A stretch of DNA of 64,000 nucleotides from Neonectria sp. B-13. Lineage: Eukaryota; Ascomycota; Sordariomycetes; Hypocreales; Nectriaceae. The notes under the pieces are model-generated. The model had not been told where the DNA came from. It saw only the letters and a program-made list of their open reading frames with translations, and made no database searches. Each line of letters starts with the position of its first letter. The stretch's first letter is position 1. Position numbers and translations under genes: made by a program. This document shows, in pieces, positions 54,934 to 64,000 of this stretch. Location of the stretch: the NCBI GenBank assembly GCA_002682825.1, contig NOKP01000043.1, positions 62,001 through 126,000 on the forward strand, written 5' to 3'.

Positions 54934-57900
54934 TTATACTGTATCCAACTCGACGAACCTGGCCACTGTCCTGTTGCCAGATCCTGCCCCGTCATTAGTA
55001 TCTGTAGTGTTATGCTCCTCCCACTTATAGGCAACAACCATACCCCACACCATGCAGCCATAATCAGAGTCATCTACATATGTACCACCTCCGGTATAGT
55101 CTGAGTTGTCTTTATCACACTCAGCGATGAACTCTAGGGAATCACGGCAGTAATCGTCCAGTTTGAGGTCAGCAACTGGCTTGCAGCCTTCTTGATCAGA
55201 GGCCGCCCAAACCGACACGCTCAAGTCATCTGTCTCATTAATTGGGAAGTTGCGATCAAGTCTCATGGTGGTGATGTTGCCAGCTGGTAAAGTAGTGCCG
55301 TTGCAGAAACTTGATATTACTTTCTCCTGCATCTTCTTGGGGTAGCTCTTGTAGCCTGGCAAGGTGGCAGTCCTGCATCGGCAGAGTTCATCATCTCCTT
55401 CCCTATTCACGAGCTTCGGTTGGTACGTGCAAGTTAGAGATGTGGACGAGGGGGAAGTTGTTGACGTCCTGGTGCCAAAGACTGAGTCAAGTTCTGACTG
55501 AGCATGCTCGGCCGCAGCTCCCAAATCCTCTTCGCTCTCTTCCATGTCTGGCCACTGCTCCGTACCACGAAGTGATGTAGGTGCTGGAGACTCCTCCGAG
55601 GCAGTACTTGTGACGGCTGAGGTCACGCTCTGAGTAGCGTCTTGGACGTTACAGCCATAAATGGTTCCGCAAGTGGAGATGACATCGCTTGTCACCGTGA
55701 TGGTCGTTGCGGCATCGACAGAGATGCTATAAGATGTGCTAGTGACACACAACTCGGCCGATTCAGTTTCGCACTCTGTGGGTTCTTCGGAAAACGTTGG
55801 AGTATTTCCTGGTCCAATACTAGAAACTATATGTTAGTGTTTTATATCTTCATGTAGATCCGTTCTGTGAGTGACTTCATACGTGTATTCTGGCCAGTCA
55901 GGGAGAGATCCTTTTATGTTGATCTTAATGCCAGCTAAGGGGTCGATGGAGATTGATGGAGGGCCCCTATATTGTTAGAAACACTATCCAACCAAGGAGA
56001 TACGCAACGAATATGGGAGGAGCTCATACGGTGGATAAATGCCAGGTGGACGGATGATCATCCACCCAGAAATTGGCCCAATGCAGGCATCGAAGAACCA
56101 CAAGCTGCATGGGATCACAAAACCATCATCCGTCGGCATAGGTTCACTGATTTGTGTCGTCACTGGGGTAACAAAATAGTCATCGGTTGACGTAATTGTA
56201 GGACTGCTCTTCTGCGTCGAGGGAGGTGGATTGTTGTCGTCACCATCCCGGGTTGTGACTTGGCCATCTTGCGTGGTGACTTGGTCATCTGAACCTGTTG
56301 CCTCTATCTCGGTTTCAGTTGCCGCGTTGTTTGAGCTAGTGCTAGTTGTTTCACCGGAACCAGTCTGTGAACTGGACGTTGTGGGAGCTGTGGTGTCTGT
56401 GGGAGTGGATCCAGTCTCAGTCAGAACACCTGTCTCCGACCCCATCGTCTCTCCTGAGGATGCAGTGTCGCTTTCTGTTTGTTGAAATGTGGTGAGGTTT
56501 CTTGTCTCAGTTTCGGTATTCTCAGTAGTAGTAGCGTCTGGCTCGGTGGTCTTGGTTGTAATAGTCTCAGCGTCGCTTCCTGTGGACTGAATAGTGGTGA
56601 AGTCACTTGCAGTCTCCGGTCCAGTGGTCTCTACTCCGGTGATCTCCTGAGCGGTGGACGTGGTTTTGGTTGAATCGGAGCTAACAGCAGAGGTAGAAGA
56701 GTTCTCACTTGCATTCTGAGTCCTGGTAGTCTCGGTACCAGTTGTCTGAGGCTCGGCAGCCTCAGGTGCAGAAGTCTCATCCCCAACAATCTGAGTTGCG
56801 GTAGTTTCCAGAGCGGTGGTCGCCGCTTCCGTGGATTCTAAGCTGCCGATGGAGGTGGCAGAGTTCTCATTCGATGCAGCAGTTTCAGTAGGGAAAATTG
56901 TTGACACTTGACCAACCGAGTTGGTAGTGGCGATAGCAGACGAGGTATCTGAACCGGTTCCATTTGTAGACGACACGGTCGACACTTGGTCACCTGAGCC
57001 CGTAATGATCGTTGGGGCAGTCGAGATAGTCTCTGTCGCTGAAGGGACGATAGTGGACACTTCTCCGTCCGATTCTGTAATCAACGTAGGGAAGATAGTG
57101 TTTGAGTCGGTTGCAGTCTGAGAGGCAATTGTCGATTTCTGATCATCAGACCCAGTCACAACGGTTGGACCAGTTGAATCTATATCCTCATCGGTAGTCG
57201 GAAGGATGATTGAGACTTGGCCATCTGAGTTGGTAACAACAGTGACAGCCGAGCTTATATCATTCTGATCGGTGGTGGGGGACACAGTTGAGACTTGACC
57301 ATCCGAACCGATAATGATGGAAGAGCCAACAGGGCTTGACGCCGTGCTGTCGGGAGAGGAGATAGTAGACGATTCGTCGTCTGAGTCGGTAACGACTGTA
57401 GGAAAGTCCGATTTCGTATTAACAGGTGGGAAGGTGGTTGACACTGGACCATCCAAGTCACTCCTTGTCGTAGGGACCGTGTTCTCCGAATGGGAAATTG
57501 TCAAGATTTGGCCGTCTGAGTTGGTAATCATGGTAGGAACAGCCGAGCCTGTATCGTTGTAGGTATCATCCGAGGCCGTTGTGCCAGCTGGGGCAGTGGA
57601 GTCGATATCCACGGTTGTTACGTCTTTGGACACGGTTGATCCACCGGCGGCGCCAGAGGTTTCATGAGAACTGTTACCTCCTGGAACTGAGGGGACAACC
57701 TCAGTGGATTCTTTTGGTGTCCCAGAAGTAGAGACATAGTCATTAGTGACCGAGGTCTTAGTTTCTAGGTCGGTTGCTTCCCCCGGAATCTCGGAGGAAT
57801 GGTCATGGCTGCTGCCAGGTAAGGTCGTAGTTCCGCTTCCCATTGGCTCGCCAGGGGGAACACTGGAGACCGTAGGCTCATGAGTCGGAGTGCCGGATAT

Positions 57901-58316
57901 TTCCATAGCAGTAGTAGGATATTCGGGGTCAGGTCTAACTATCGTAACGATAGTCGTAGTGCAGTCAGGCCATAGAGAAGAAGTGCGAGTAACTAGCGGA
58001 TAGCACATTTCATTGCTACCGCAGCCCCATCCCTCACTACAGCAACCAGCACCACAGCACGCCCTGCCTAAAGAAAGGTAGTCAGCAATGTTGCACATAC
58101 GAAAGTATAGACAAAGGGAAAAATACCGGGGCCACAAATGTGCTCAGGATGTCCACCCATTTTTGGGCAGCAAGATTGATCTTGTTCAAGGGCACGGCAT
58201 TCACTACCGCAAAGACAGAAGCCGACACGGCATTCCCGCTCAAGATCGCATTTCGATGCTGAAGCCAAGTGATTGCTGAGGAGCAACAGCATTGGACTGA
58301 CGGTGGAAACCCTCAT
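54934..58316 (-). CDS. Large mucin-like secreted protein with cysteine-rich head, four exons
   Basis: Exons 58316-58127, 58067-56030, 55966-55883 and 55819-54934 encode 1065 residues; all three introns (59-63 bases) are GT-AG and in phase. Signal peptide 1-20 (an in-frame ATG at 58343 would add nine residues). Residues 23-85 hold fourteen cysteines with two CC pairs on each side of exon junction 1, a compact disulfide-rich, possibly carbohydrate-binding head. Residues 100-640 are a Ser/Thr-rich mucin region with degenerate repeats around SDGQVST. Then comes a module with GIYPPGPP, DWPEYTIG and EPTECETESAELC, which I associate with the C-termini of secreted fungal chitinase-type and related proteins, and a last globular domain with several cysteines. 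There is no GPI-like tail. Probably a heavily O-glycosylated extracellular or wall protein; no enzyme core is visible. Confidence 0.82.
56880..57560 (-). repeat. Degenerate coding repeats of the mucin region
   Basis: Eight or more units of about 27-33 codons, each with a variant of V(V/I)T(N/G/D)SD(G/D)(Q/E)(V/K/S)ST and a Thr/Ser spacer. At the DNA level the units are strongly diverged, so expansion is old. Confidence 0.7.
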
Positions 58317-59447
58317 GTTGGCAAACGGATTGTTCTCAGCCAAGCAGGATGTACCATGAAGGAGTGACGATGATATGAAAGAGAGGAAAGTATGGAGAGT
58401 AAAGAAGTGACTCTGAGAGCTAGATCCAAAGAAGAAGGGATGCTCCTCACATGATCTGCTTGCCTGCCCGTCCAGACGGCGTCTCGGCTGGTATTTGTAT
58501 GTATGATGGTCTACTGCCAGGCGGAACTGTACAGAGCTACGTATCAGCCATCTACCGAGGCTCTAACCGGCCAGTCCAGTGCAAGGCAGAATATAGCCCG
58601 GACCCAGTCTTGTCGATCTCATGACTAAACACTGGACCAACGACCTTGAGGCTATACGGGAACGCAATCAATGTTGAAACTGGGACTGCATATGGACCGA
58701 AGGATTCTTGATCCGCCCGATTCAATGCGGGTCGATCCACTCAGGACGAAAATATTTTGTTTTGCGGGAATTAGACAAGGGCATAGATCCTGGCATTGGA
58801 CCGAGGGCAGATGCTGTCTGTGCTATCTGTTGGTTGTTGATTGAAAACAATCATACGAGCTGAGAATTCTCGTTGGTGTTGTTGGTTGACAATCTGTGTC
58901 AAGTAGATCCTTTATAAATACGAGGGCGCAGCACGGATGCAACATGATCCGTCAATTAATATATTACGGACAGTTGCATCCCCACTAATATCTTTCTCAG
59001 CGCAGCCTACTGGTGTTACTCTGTTGGTTGCTACCTCTTGATCCCTGCGAAACAAGCGATTATTCTCTGCGGCTGAACTCATACCCCGGCAAATGCAGGA
59101 AAACAGAGTTTTACTCTGTCTTGATGACCAGATAATCAGACACTGGCCAAGAGGCTGTGTAATCGGACGGCCCTTCCCCTTGTTGCGGTTTCATGTTGGA
59201 TGTTCCTGGCTACGTCGACTAATAAACCATCTTGTGTTGGACCTCGGCTTTATCCTCTGGTTGTGCCACTTCATCGTATCCCAACTTGCAATCTTGTCGA
59301 TCAATTCTTATTATATGATCGTATTTTGCAAGGCTTATTGTCTCTCTTCCACTTCTCTGTTCCTCTCGCTTTACTCACCCATTCTCTCAGTAATTCAGTT
59401 CCCTGCTTCACGTTTGGCTGCCTTTGACGGTTGCTGCCTCCGCCAAG
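58317..59447. promoter_or_regulatory. Divergent intergenic region, mucin-like and zincin-like genes
   Basis: About 1.1 kb between two divergent secreted-protein genes. TTTATAAATA at 58911-58920 is a good TATA-like element, but lies about 530 bases from the plus-strand start, so it would need a long leader or a leader intron. The open frame at 59093-59539 overlaps the next gene's start in another phase and looks non-coding. Confidence 0.35.
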
Positions 59448-60805
59448 ATGTCGCCAAAGCTTTACTCCTCATCGTTTGCCCCTTGGTTAGCGAGACTAAT
59501 CGTTGTGCTTGCTTTCATCTCTCTAACCATGCAAGCTGACCCGGACTCTCAGGACACACCTGAACCTGAGAGCCCTACGCACGTGGCCGTAGTCACCGAT
59601 ATCTTCAATGTCAAGTCAGGCACTGAGAAGGGTGGTTGTGACAACTACGACGTTAATCAGTGGTTCACGGACGCGTGGGCTCTCGCTGCTGAAACATACA
59701 AGGCCCTGCTGGATGCCCGAGAAGCTAAATCTCGGGGTGTTACGGATACTGACGGTCAAAAGTACCTTTGGACATTTTTCGAGATCAACGCGGCAGAGGA
59801 CTCTTTCGATTCTCTTACCAAAAAGATGAGGGGCAAGCTATCCCCCAACCACTCATCCCCAAATATCATCTTCCGGAGCAACGACTAATTTCTATTGTCA
59901 GGCGACCTGGACACGGTGCTCTTAGCCTTCAATAACCGTGATTTGGGTCCCGATAGGCCGTGGATCTTTTGTGACAGCAAGTTTGCTGTGGGTGAGCTTT
60001 ACCCCCAATTTCGTCTCTTCTGGGTAGTGCGATATTGACCGTTCACGATACAGAGAATAAATGGACCGACATAGCTTTGGACGAAGGCACAGGCATCGAG
60101 AATCCGGAAAAAAAGCAGATCAAGGTGGCTCATGCAGAATTGTATGAAGCGAACTGGGTACAGAGAAAGAGGGAGATACGCGATGAGAAAAACAAACAAA
60201 AAAGGGCAAAATTGCCCAAGCCCTTCGGTATGTACCTCCTCTTCAAATAGCAGGATTGATTCAGCAACAAGCCTAACATTCTGCCTTAGTACCTTTTTGG
60301 TCAGACGACTTGAAGGCGTATCGCTACGCCGAGACTGCGGACTACTGTTCTAAGAACTACAAACGGAACATGGCCGGCACCGACGACAACTTCCAGCCAA
60401 ACACCATCACGCTCTGTCCCAAGAACTGGAAATTGGTCAATTACCCAAAATTGCTCGACCTTCCTGAAGTGACGGAGGAAGGAGTATCTATTGATATGTT
60501 TACGGTTGAGTGCCTCACTTTTCTCCACGAAATGTTCCACTTCGCCTTGGAGAACTATAAGACACCAGATACTGCATGTGAGTTACAATTGAACATTTAG
60601 AATAACATTGAAGAGGGCTGACATTGCTTTTTTAGATGCACTTAGGGAAATCACTAGGGAAAGAAAACTGGCAAGTGGAGAGTTTCTGTCGCAGGTTGAG
60701 GCATTGGCGAATCCGGAGTCATGGACTCTCTTTGCATTGGCATGGGAGCTAGGGCAAAGGAACCCAGACTACACATTTGCTAGTACAGAGTCTCGGCGCA
60801 AGTGA
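59448..60805 (+). CDS. Secreted zincin-like metallopeptidase candidate (HEMFH), five exons, one GC-AG intron
   Basis: Exons 59448-59832, 59902-59991, 60054-60227, 60290-60577 and 60636-60805 give 368 residues. Intron 1 (59833-59901) begins GCAAGC with branch GACTAAT and acceptor GTCAG; removing it keeps the frame, whereas no GT donor does. Start 59448 has a good context and opens a hydrophobic leader (LARLIVVLAFISLTMQA); an in-frame ATG at 59424 adds eight residues. HEMFH lies at residues 296-300 within ECLTFLHEMFHFALE, the HEXXH zinc signature, followed by a helix. Length and secretion resemble fungal M35/lysine-type metallopeptidases, but the third zinc ligand (aspartate expected downstream) is not certain. 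It could also be a non-catalytic relative. Confidence 0.75.
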
Positions 60806-60933
60806 ACCTACTTGCTGGCTTTGTAGGTGTGTTCAATACCTCAGATGAGTCTTGTTGCTTTCAATCAGAGAAAAGAACACCATGTAAAAACATCAGGGCA
60901 ACTTAGGTGGTTGGTTACGTTGTCTAGAATGCT

Positions 60934-61722
60934 TCAAAGAGAACCCAAGCGATCAACTGTATCCTCAAGCTCCTTTTCAAGCCTGATCTTTCGATCAAGC
61001 GCGTCCTCATATATGATTTCAACAGGCTCAAAATCCACATGAACTGATTTCCAACCGACAGCGCCGAGAGCTTTCAAGTCTTGCTCAAATACATCCAGAG
61101 CGAGCGGATAGGCTGCCGTGCCACCAGGGTAAACAAGCCTCTTCTCGGTACGCTTGAATTTCTCCTCTAGTTCTTTATCCCTCCAGTTATGGCACCACAC
61201 GCTTGCCAGTGCGTTCTCGTCATTCCAAGTCTGTAGCCCATCGATCCACCCAAAGCTTGGATGCTTCCGATAGCAGCGCGGGTTTGGCATCCCAGACGCT
61301 GGCGTATGAACAAGCTTCTGTGTTAACCACACTGCCTCCTGAGTCTCGGGGGAGATTGAGGGGGGCCAGTAGGCAGTGAGAATTTCGGTATTAGGGCCAA
61401 ATCCGTTGCCGAACATTGTCCTAGAAAAGACGATGATCTGCGTTCGTGGCTCCATGGCATCGGCTCTCAAGTTGGCCATCAACCTTTCGTACTGAGGGGA
61501 CCTTTTGAATTCTTCATAGACCTTGGGCGATTCCCAGCCAACAGCCAGTAAGCAGTCTTGGGGAGAGTCTGCAATGCGCCCGTAAAATGGGTTGCGGATA
61601 TAGCGTCTCCAAGCAGTAAGTGGCTCGAAAATCGACTGGTTAATAGGATCAGAATTCACTCGGAACTTGGTCCATACAGAAATTCCGAGTTCGGTCCATT
61701 CAGAAGCCTTTTGGGCGGACAT
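60934..61722 (-). CDS. Hypothetical protein, 262 residues, two ferredoxin-like modules suspected
   Basis: A single intact frame from ATG 61722 to TGA/TAG-side stop at 60934. Two related halves (about 10-110 and 118-240) each alternate strands and helices, with patterns (FRTMFGNGFGPNTEILTAYW, ASVWCHNWRDKELEEKF) reminiscent of dimeric alpha-beta barrel proteins of the ABM/Dabb type. No signal peptide. The C-terminus is a charged helix. I do not recognise a characterised relative. Tail-to-tail with the zincin gene at a distance of 128 bases. Confidence 0.65.
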   Translation of the reverse strand: MSAQKASEWTELGISVWTKFRVNSDPINQSIFEPLTAWRRYIRNPFYGRIADSPQDCLLAVGWESPKVYEEFKRSPQYERLMANLRADAMEPRTQIIVFSRTMFGNGFGPNTEILTAYWPPSISPETQEAVWLTQKLVHTPASGMPNPRCYRKHPSFGWIDGLQTWNDENALASVWCHNWRDKELEEKFKRTEKRLVYPGGTAAYPLALDVFEQDLKALGAVGWKSVHVDFEPVEIIYEDALDRKIRLEKELEDTVDRLGSL

Positions 61723-62189
61723 GGCGGTTGGTGGTTGAGGTAAAATGCGCGGTTGGAGATGACGAGGTTGGAGATGACAAGTTCTCTGTTGGCTGTGACA
61801 GTGGTTGAGGGGGCTTGTATAGGTAGGTACTTAGGTGGGGTACTTAGAGCTGGGAAAGCACAGTCCTGCCTGAGGCAGCATATTTGCTTGCTGTAAAGTC
61901 CCGATGAAGTGCTCAACAACAAGGTATGCCTTTGTATAACTATAAAGACCTATAGCTAGGTATGATTATTGTAAGCAGACCAGCTAAGCGTTATGACAGT
62001 CAATTTTATACAAGCGAGCTTCTAAGGTAGCTGTCAGTCTAATAAAAGCATCCAGTACAGAAATATTGCCAACCGTTATGTCAACCTTCCCCAAGGTAAC
62101 CAAGCCAGCGTTAGTTAGCCGCTTAGTGATGGCCCTTTCTTTAATGTTTTAGGCCAATCTATGTACACGATCTGGCGGTGGTGCTCATG
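61723..62189. other. Intergenic, no gene seen
   Basis: Promoter side of the hypothetical gene; nothing else supported. Confidence 0.5.
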
Positions 62190-62520
62190 CTAAGATCCAT
62201 CGCGGTGATGCGACTGTCCTTCGTTCAGAACAATTGGGATTCCATGAAAAGGGCTCCTTGTTCGGCCTTGCTGACGCGCCTGATCTAGAACTGCAGCGAT
62301 TGTGAGAACATTATCCTTTGGGACGGGGAAGATCAACGTATTGAGAGCAGGCTCATGACGATCAATCTGGGCAAGATACTCCAGCACGATCTGGATGCTC
62401 GTAATGTTGTTTTGTTTCGGAGATCGCTGGAGGTCGGCTGCATTGGTGGTGAGGACGTTGATGGCTATTTCAGTGCTAAAAGTTGACGTGGTGCGTTGAG
62501 GTGAAGGGGTCGCAGTGTTG
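62190..62520 (-). pseudogene. Amidase N-terminal fragment
   Basis: An open minus-strand frame reads INVLTTNAADLQR, then IVLEYLAQIDRHEPALN and SPFHGIPIVLN, the N-terminal pattern of amidase-signature enzymes up to the strand that normally carries the catalytic lysine. The sequence then changes to an unrelated tail and stops, so the Ser-Ser-Lys catalytic core is absent. It is a truncated relic of roughly 100 residues. Confidence 0.7.
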
Positions 62521-63321
62521 ATCTGAAGTCATCTAGCTTCCTCATTTTGGCCCGGCGCGGCGCGTGCTCGTGTTTTAAAGACGTGGCGACGTAGCACGAT
62601 AATGTTTAACCGGGCTTTCTGTACAGAACTTGGCTGATCAAGTGTCGTGGATTCGTTCAGGGTCACCAGCGTTTCAAAGGAATGTTTACAGGCCCAACTG
62701 TCTCTTTGTCAGTCATTGGACATTCTGCAGTACTAGTTCCGCGTAGATTGGTTCTGTCATGGCGTAAGAATACTTAACGAAGGCCGCCCTACCAAGTTGG
62801 GAAGAAGCCGTCAATTTAGTAATCATCCATGGTGCAGCCAATCTGACCTCATCGCGAATAACACGGTACCTTGTCGAGCTATTGTTCCCACTAGATATAG
62901 AGTACATCAGGGACGGCTAGTGGCCTTCGGGCCCCTCTCTCCTCTCTCCTCTCAGCTCTGCCTCTCAAGCCCCCATTTTCGCCCTTTACTCTGGGCAACG
63001 AGTGCCTTTTACATAATCTTTCCAGCTTTAGCAACAGTCCGATAAATAGAGAATAAATAACCTAAAAGGCAAAGGCCTCCGCGAGGATTCATTAGATAAG
63101 CTCAATGAGAAAGAGCATTTGGTGGTATCAAAGTGTACCAAACAATCTTCCATTGGCAATGTGTTACCCACCTTGAAGGACCTGTTCCTCATTGCGGTAG
63201 CTGTCTCCAAGATAGCTACTTGTCCCAGTGTGCCCAGCGTGTTATCATACTCAGTCTAAGTCACTGCTTGAGCAACCTTTTGCAGAGTAAACCGCCTTAA
63301 AATGAGATTGAGAACCAGTGT
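62521..63321. other. No gene recognised
   Basis: A few short frames on both strands, none convincing. It leads into the inverted repeat. Confidence 0.4.
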
Positions 63322-63511
63322 AGATGAGCCAGCCCGGTGTTCCATCAATTGCCTAAGGGGCGCAGAATAGAGAAGGCCAACGTAGGGGGAGCATGATTGT
63401 CGATATTGCATGGAGAGGATAATCCCACATATCAATAGGGCCATGCACATTGTGTGTAGGACTTCGAATACATATATTTAAGAAAATGAAGGCTGATAAA
63501 GAGTGTAGATT
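63322..63511 (+). repeat. Left arm of a perfect 190-base inverted repeat
   Basis: The reverse complement of this segment is identical to 63811-64000. It ends exactly at the N gap. Confidence 0.95.
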
Positions 63512-63611
63512 NNNNNNNNNNNNNNNNNNNNNNNNNNNNNNNNNNNNNNNNNNNNNNNNNNNNNNNNNNNNNNNNNNNNNNNNNNNNNNNNNNNNNNNNN
63601 NNNNNNNNNNN
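63512..63611. other. Scaffold gap, 100 N
   Basis: Exactly 100 undetermined bases, the usual placeholder for a gap of unknown length. Confidence 0.98.
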
Positions 63612-63776
63612 AAGGTTGCGAGGGATTTTAACTGCCCACTTGATCGTTGGGCTTTCTGGAAGCAGCGATTGAGTGAGGCTGTTAAGAGCGATCTGGATGA
63701 CTTGACTAAGAACGAGGCGAGAGCGGCTGTGCAGAGCATGGAAACCATTGAAAATGCGTCTAATGGGGCGTCTTAG
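63612..63776 (+). CDS. C-terminal piece of a DUF3632-like protein, partial
   Basis: Directly after the gap an open frame reads CPLDRWAFWKQRL, a Lys/Asp-rich linker, then ARAAVQSMETIEN and a TAG at 63774-63776. This tryptophan block followed by a helix ending in ...IE is typical of the C-terminus of DUF3632, a fungal family of unknown function. The rest of the gene lies in or beyond the gap. Confidence 0.6.
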   Translation, partial: KVARDFNCPLDRWAFWKQRLSEAVKSDLDDLTKNEARAAVQSMETIENASNGAS

Positions 63777-63810
63777 ATTAATTAGCATGGCCTTCGACCA
63801 CTATAGCTAC

Positions 63811-64000
63811 AATCTACACTCTTTATCAGCCTTCATTTTCTTAAATATATGTATTCGAAGTCCTACACACAATGTGCATGGCCCTATTGATATGTGGGAT
63901 TATCCTCTCCATGCAATATCGACAATCATGCTCCCCCTACGTTGGCCTTCTCTATTCTGCGCCCCTTAGGCAATTGATGGAACACCGGGCTGGCTCATCT
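63811..64000 (-). repeat. Right arm of the perfect inverted repeat, reaching the window edge
   Basis: Identical to the reverse complement of 63322-63511. It starts 34 bases after the DUF3632 stop and may continue outside the window. Confidence 0.95.

Noticed and set aside
59093..59539. 148-codon ORF upstream of the zincin gene
   Set aside because: Overlaps the real start in another phase, hydrophobic by composition only, no splice or family support.
1..64000. tRNA, rRNA or telomere repeats
   Set aside because: No cloverleaf-compatible segment with a GTTCRA box, no ribosomal sequence and no TTAGGG array was noticed on either strand.

Overview
The window reads as an accessory-type segment of a filamentous ascomycete (Pezizomycotina, probably Sordariomycetes-like) nuclear genome. 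Support comes from short GT-AG introns of about 48-126 bases with CTAAC/CTGAC-type branch sites, fungal-specific families (Zn2Cys6 regulators, rhodopsin-domain membrane proteins, DUF3723 and DUF3632 proteins, BBE-type flavin oxidases, a Tad-clade LINE, a hAT element), and nonsense codons of the kind left by repeat-induced point mutation (RIP). The species cannot be named from sequence alone. A run of exactly 100 N near the right edge marks a scaffold gap.

The left third (about 1-19 kb) is a gene and transposon graveyard. It holds a small secreted cysteine-rich protein with one in-frame TAG, AT-rich sequence full of stops, a truncated Tad-like LINE with a 3x37-base tail repeat, an intact orphan ORF (4.05-4.92 kb), two opposed fragments at 5.7-7.7 kb (an unknown fungal family and a Tc-toxin A-subunit-like C-terminal piece), a polytopic membrane protein with three in-frame TAGs, a DUF3723 relic, an intact secreted PAF-acetylhydrolase-like esterase (12.0-13.2 kb), a hAT relic, half of an ABCC transporter and a papain-like cysteine protease pseudogene.

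From 20.7 kb most genes are intact and multi-exonic: an L-amino-acid-oxidase-like flavoenzyme, a frame-broken hypothetical, a carboxymuconate-cyclase-like beta-propeller, a small PLDc_N membrane protein, an FAD-linked oxidase lacking the usual flavin histidine, an uncharacterised gene with a GC-AG intron, an HNH-family pseudogene, a Zn2Cys6 factor followed by an MFS exporter, a rhodopsin-domain pseudogene, a second BBE-type oxidase with both covalent-flavin residues, a SUKH (SMI1/KNR4-like) gene with a one-base frame break, a second Zn2Cys6 factor divergent from a trans-enoyl-reductase-like MDR enzyme, a 1065-residue mucin-like secreted protein, a secreted zincin-like protein (second GC-AG intron), a two-module hypothetical, an amidase fragment, and a 190-base perfect inverted repeat around the gap and a DUF3632 C-terminus.

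The 40-54.6 kb stretch (two regulators, exporter, oxidase, enoyl reductase) has the tailoring, transport and regulator make-up of a secondary-metabolite neighbourhood, but no backbone synthase is visible. The most unusual signal across the window is that broken genes carry almost only TAG stops where one C-to-T change from a CAG glutamine codon would explain them, with long clean reading frame on both sides. A separate set of breaks sits in short homopolymers and could be sequencing or assembly errors.
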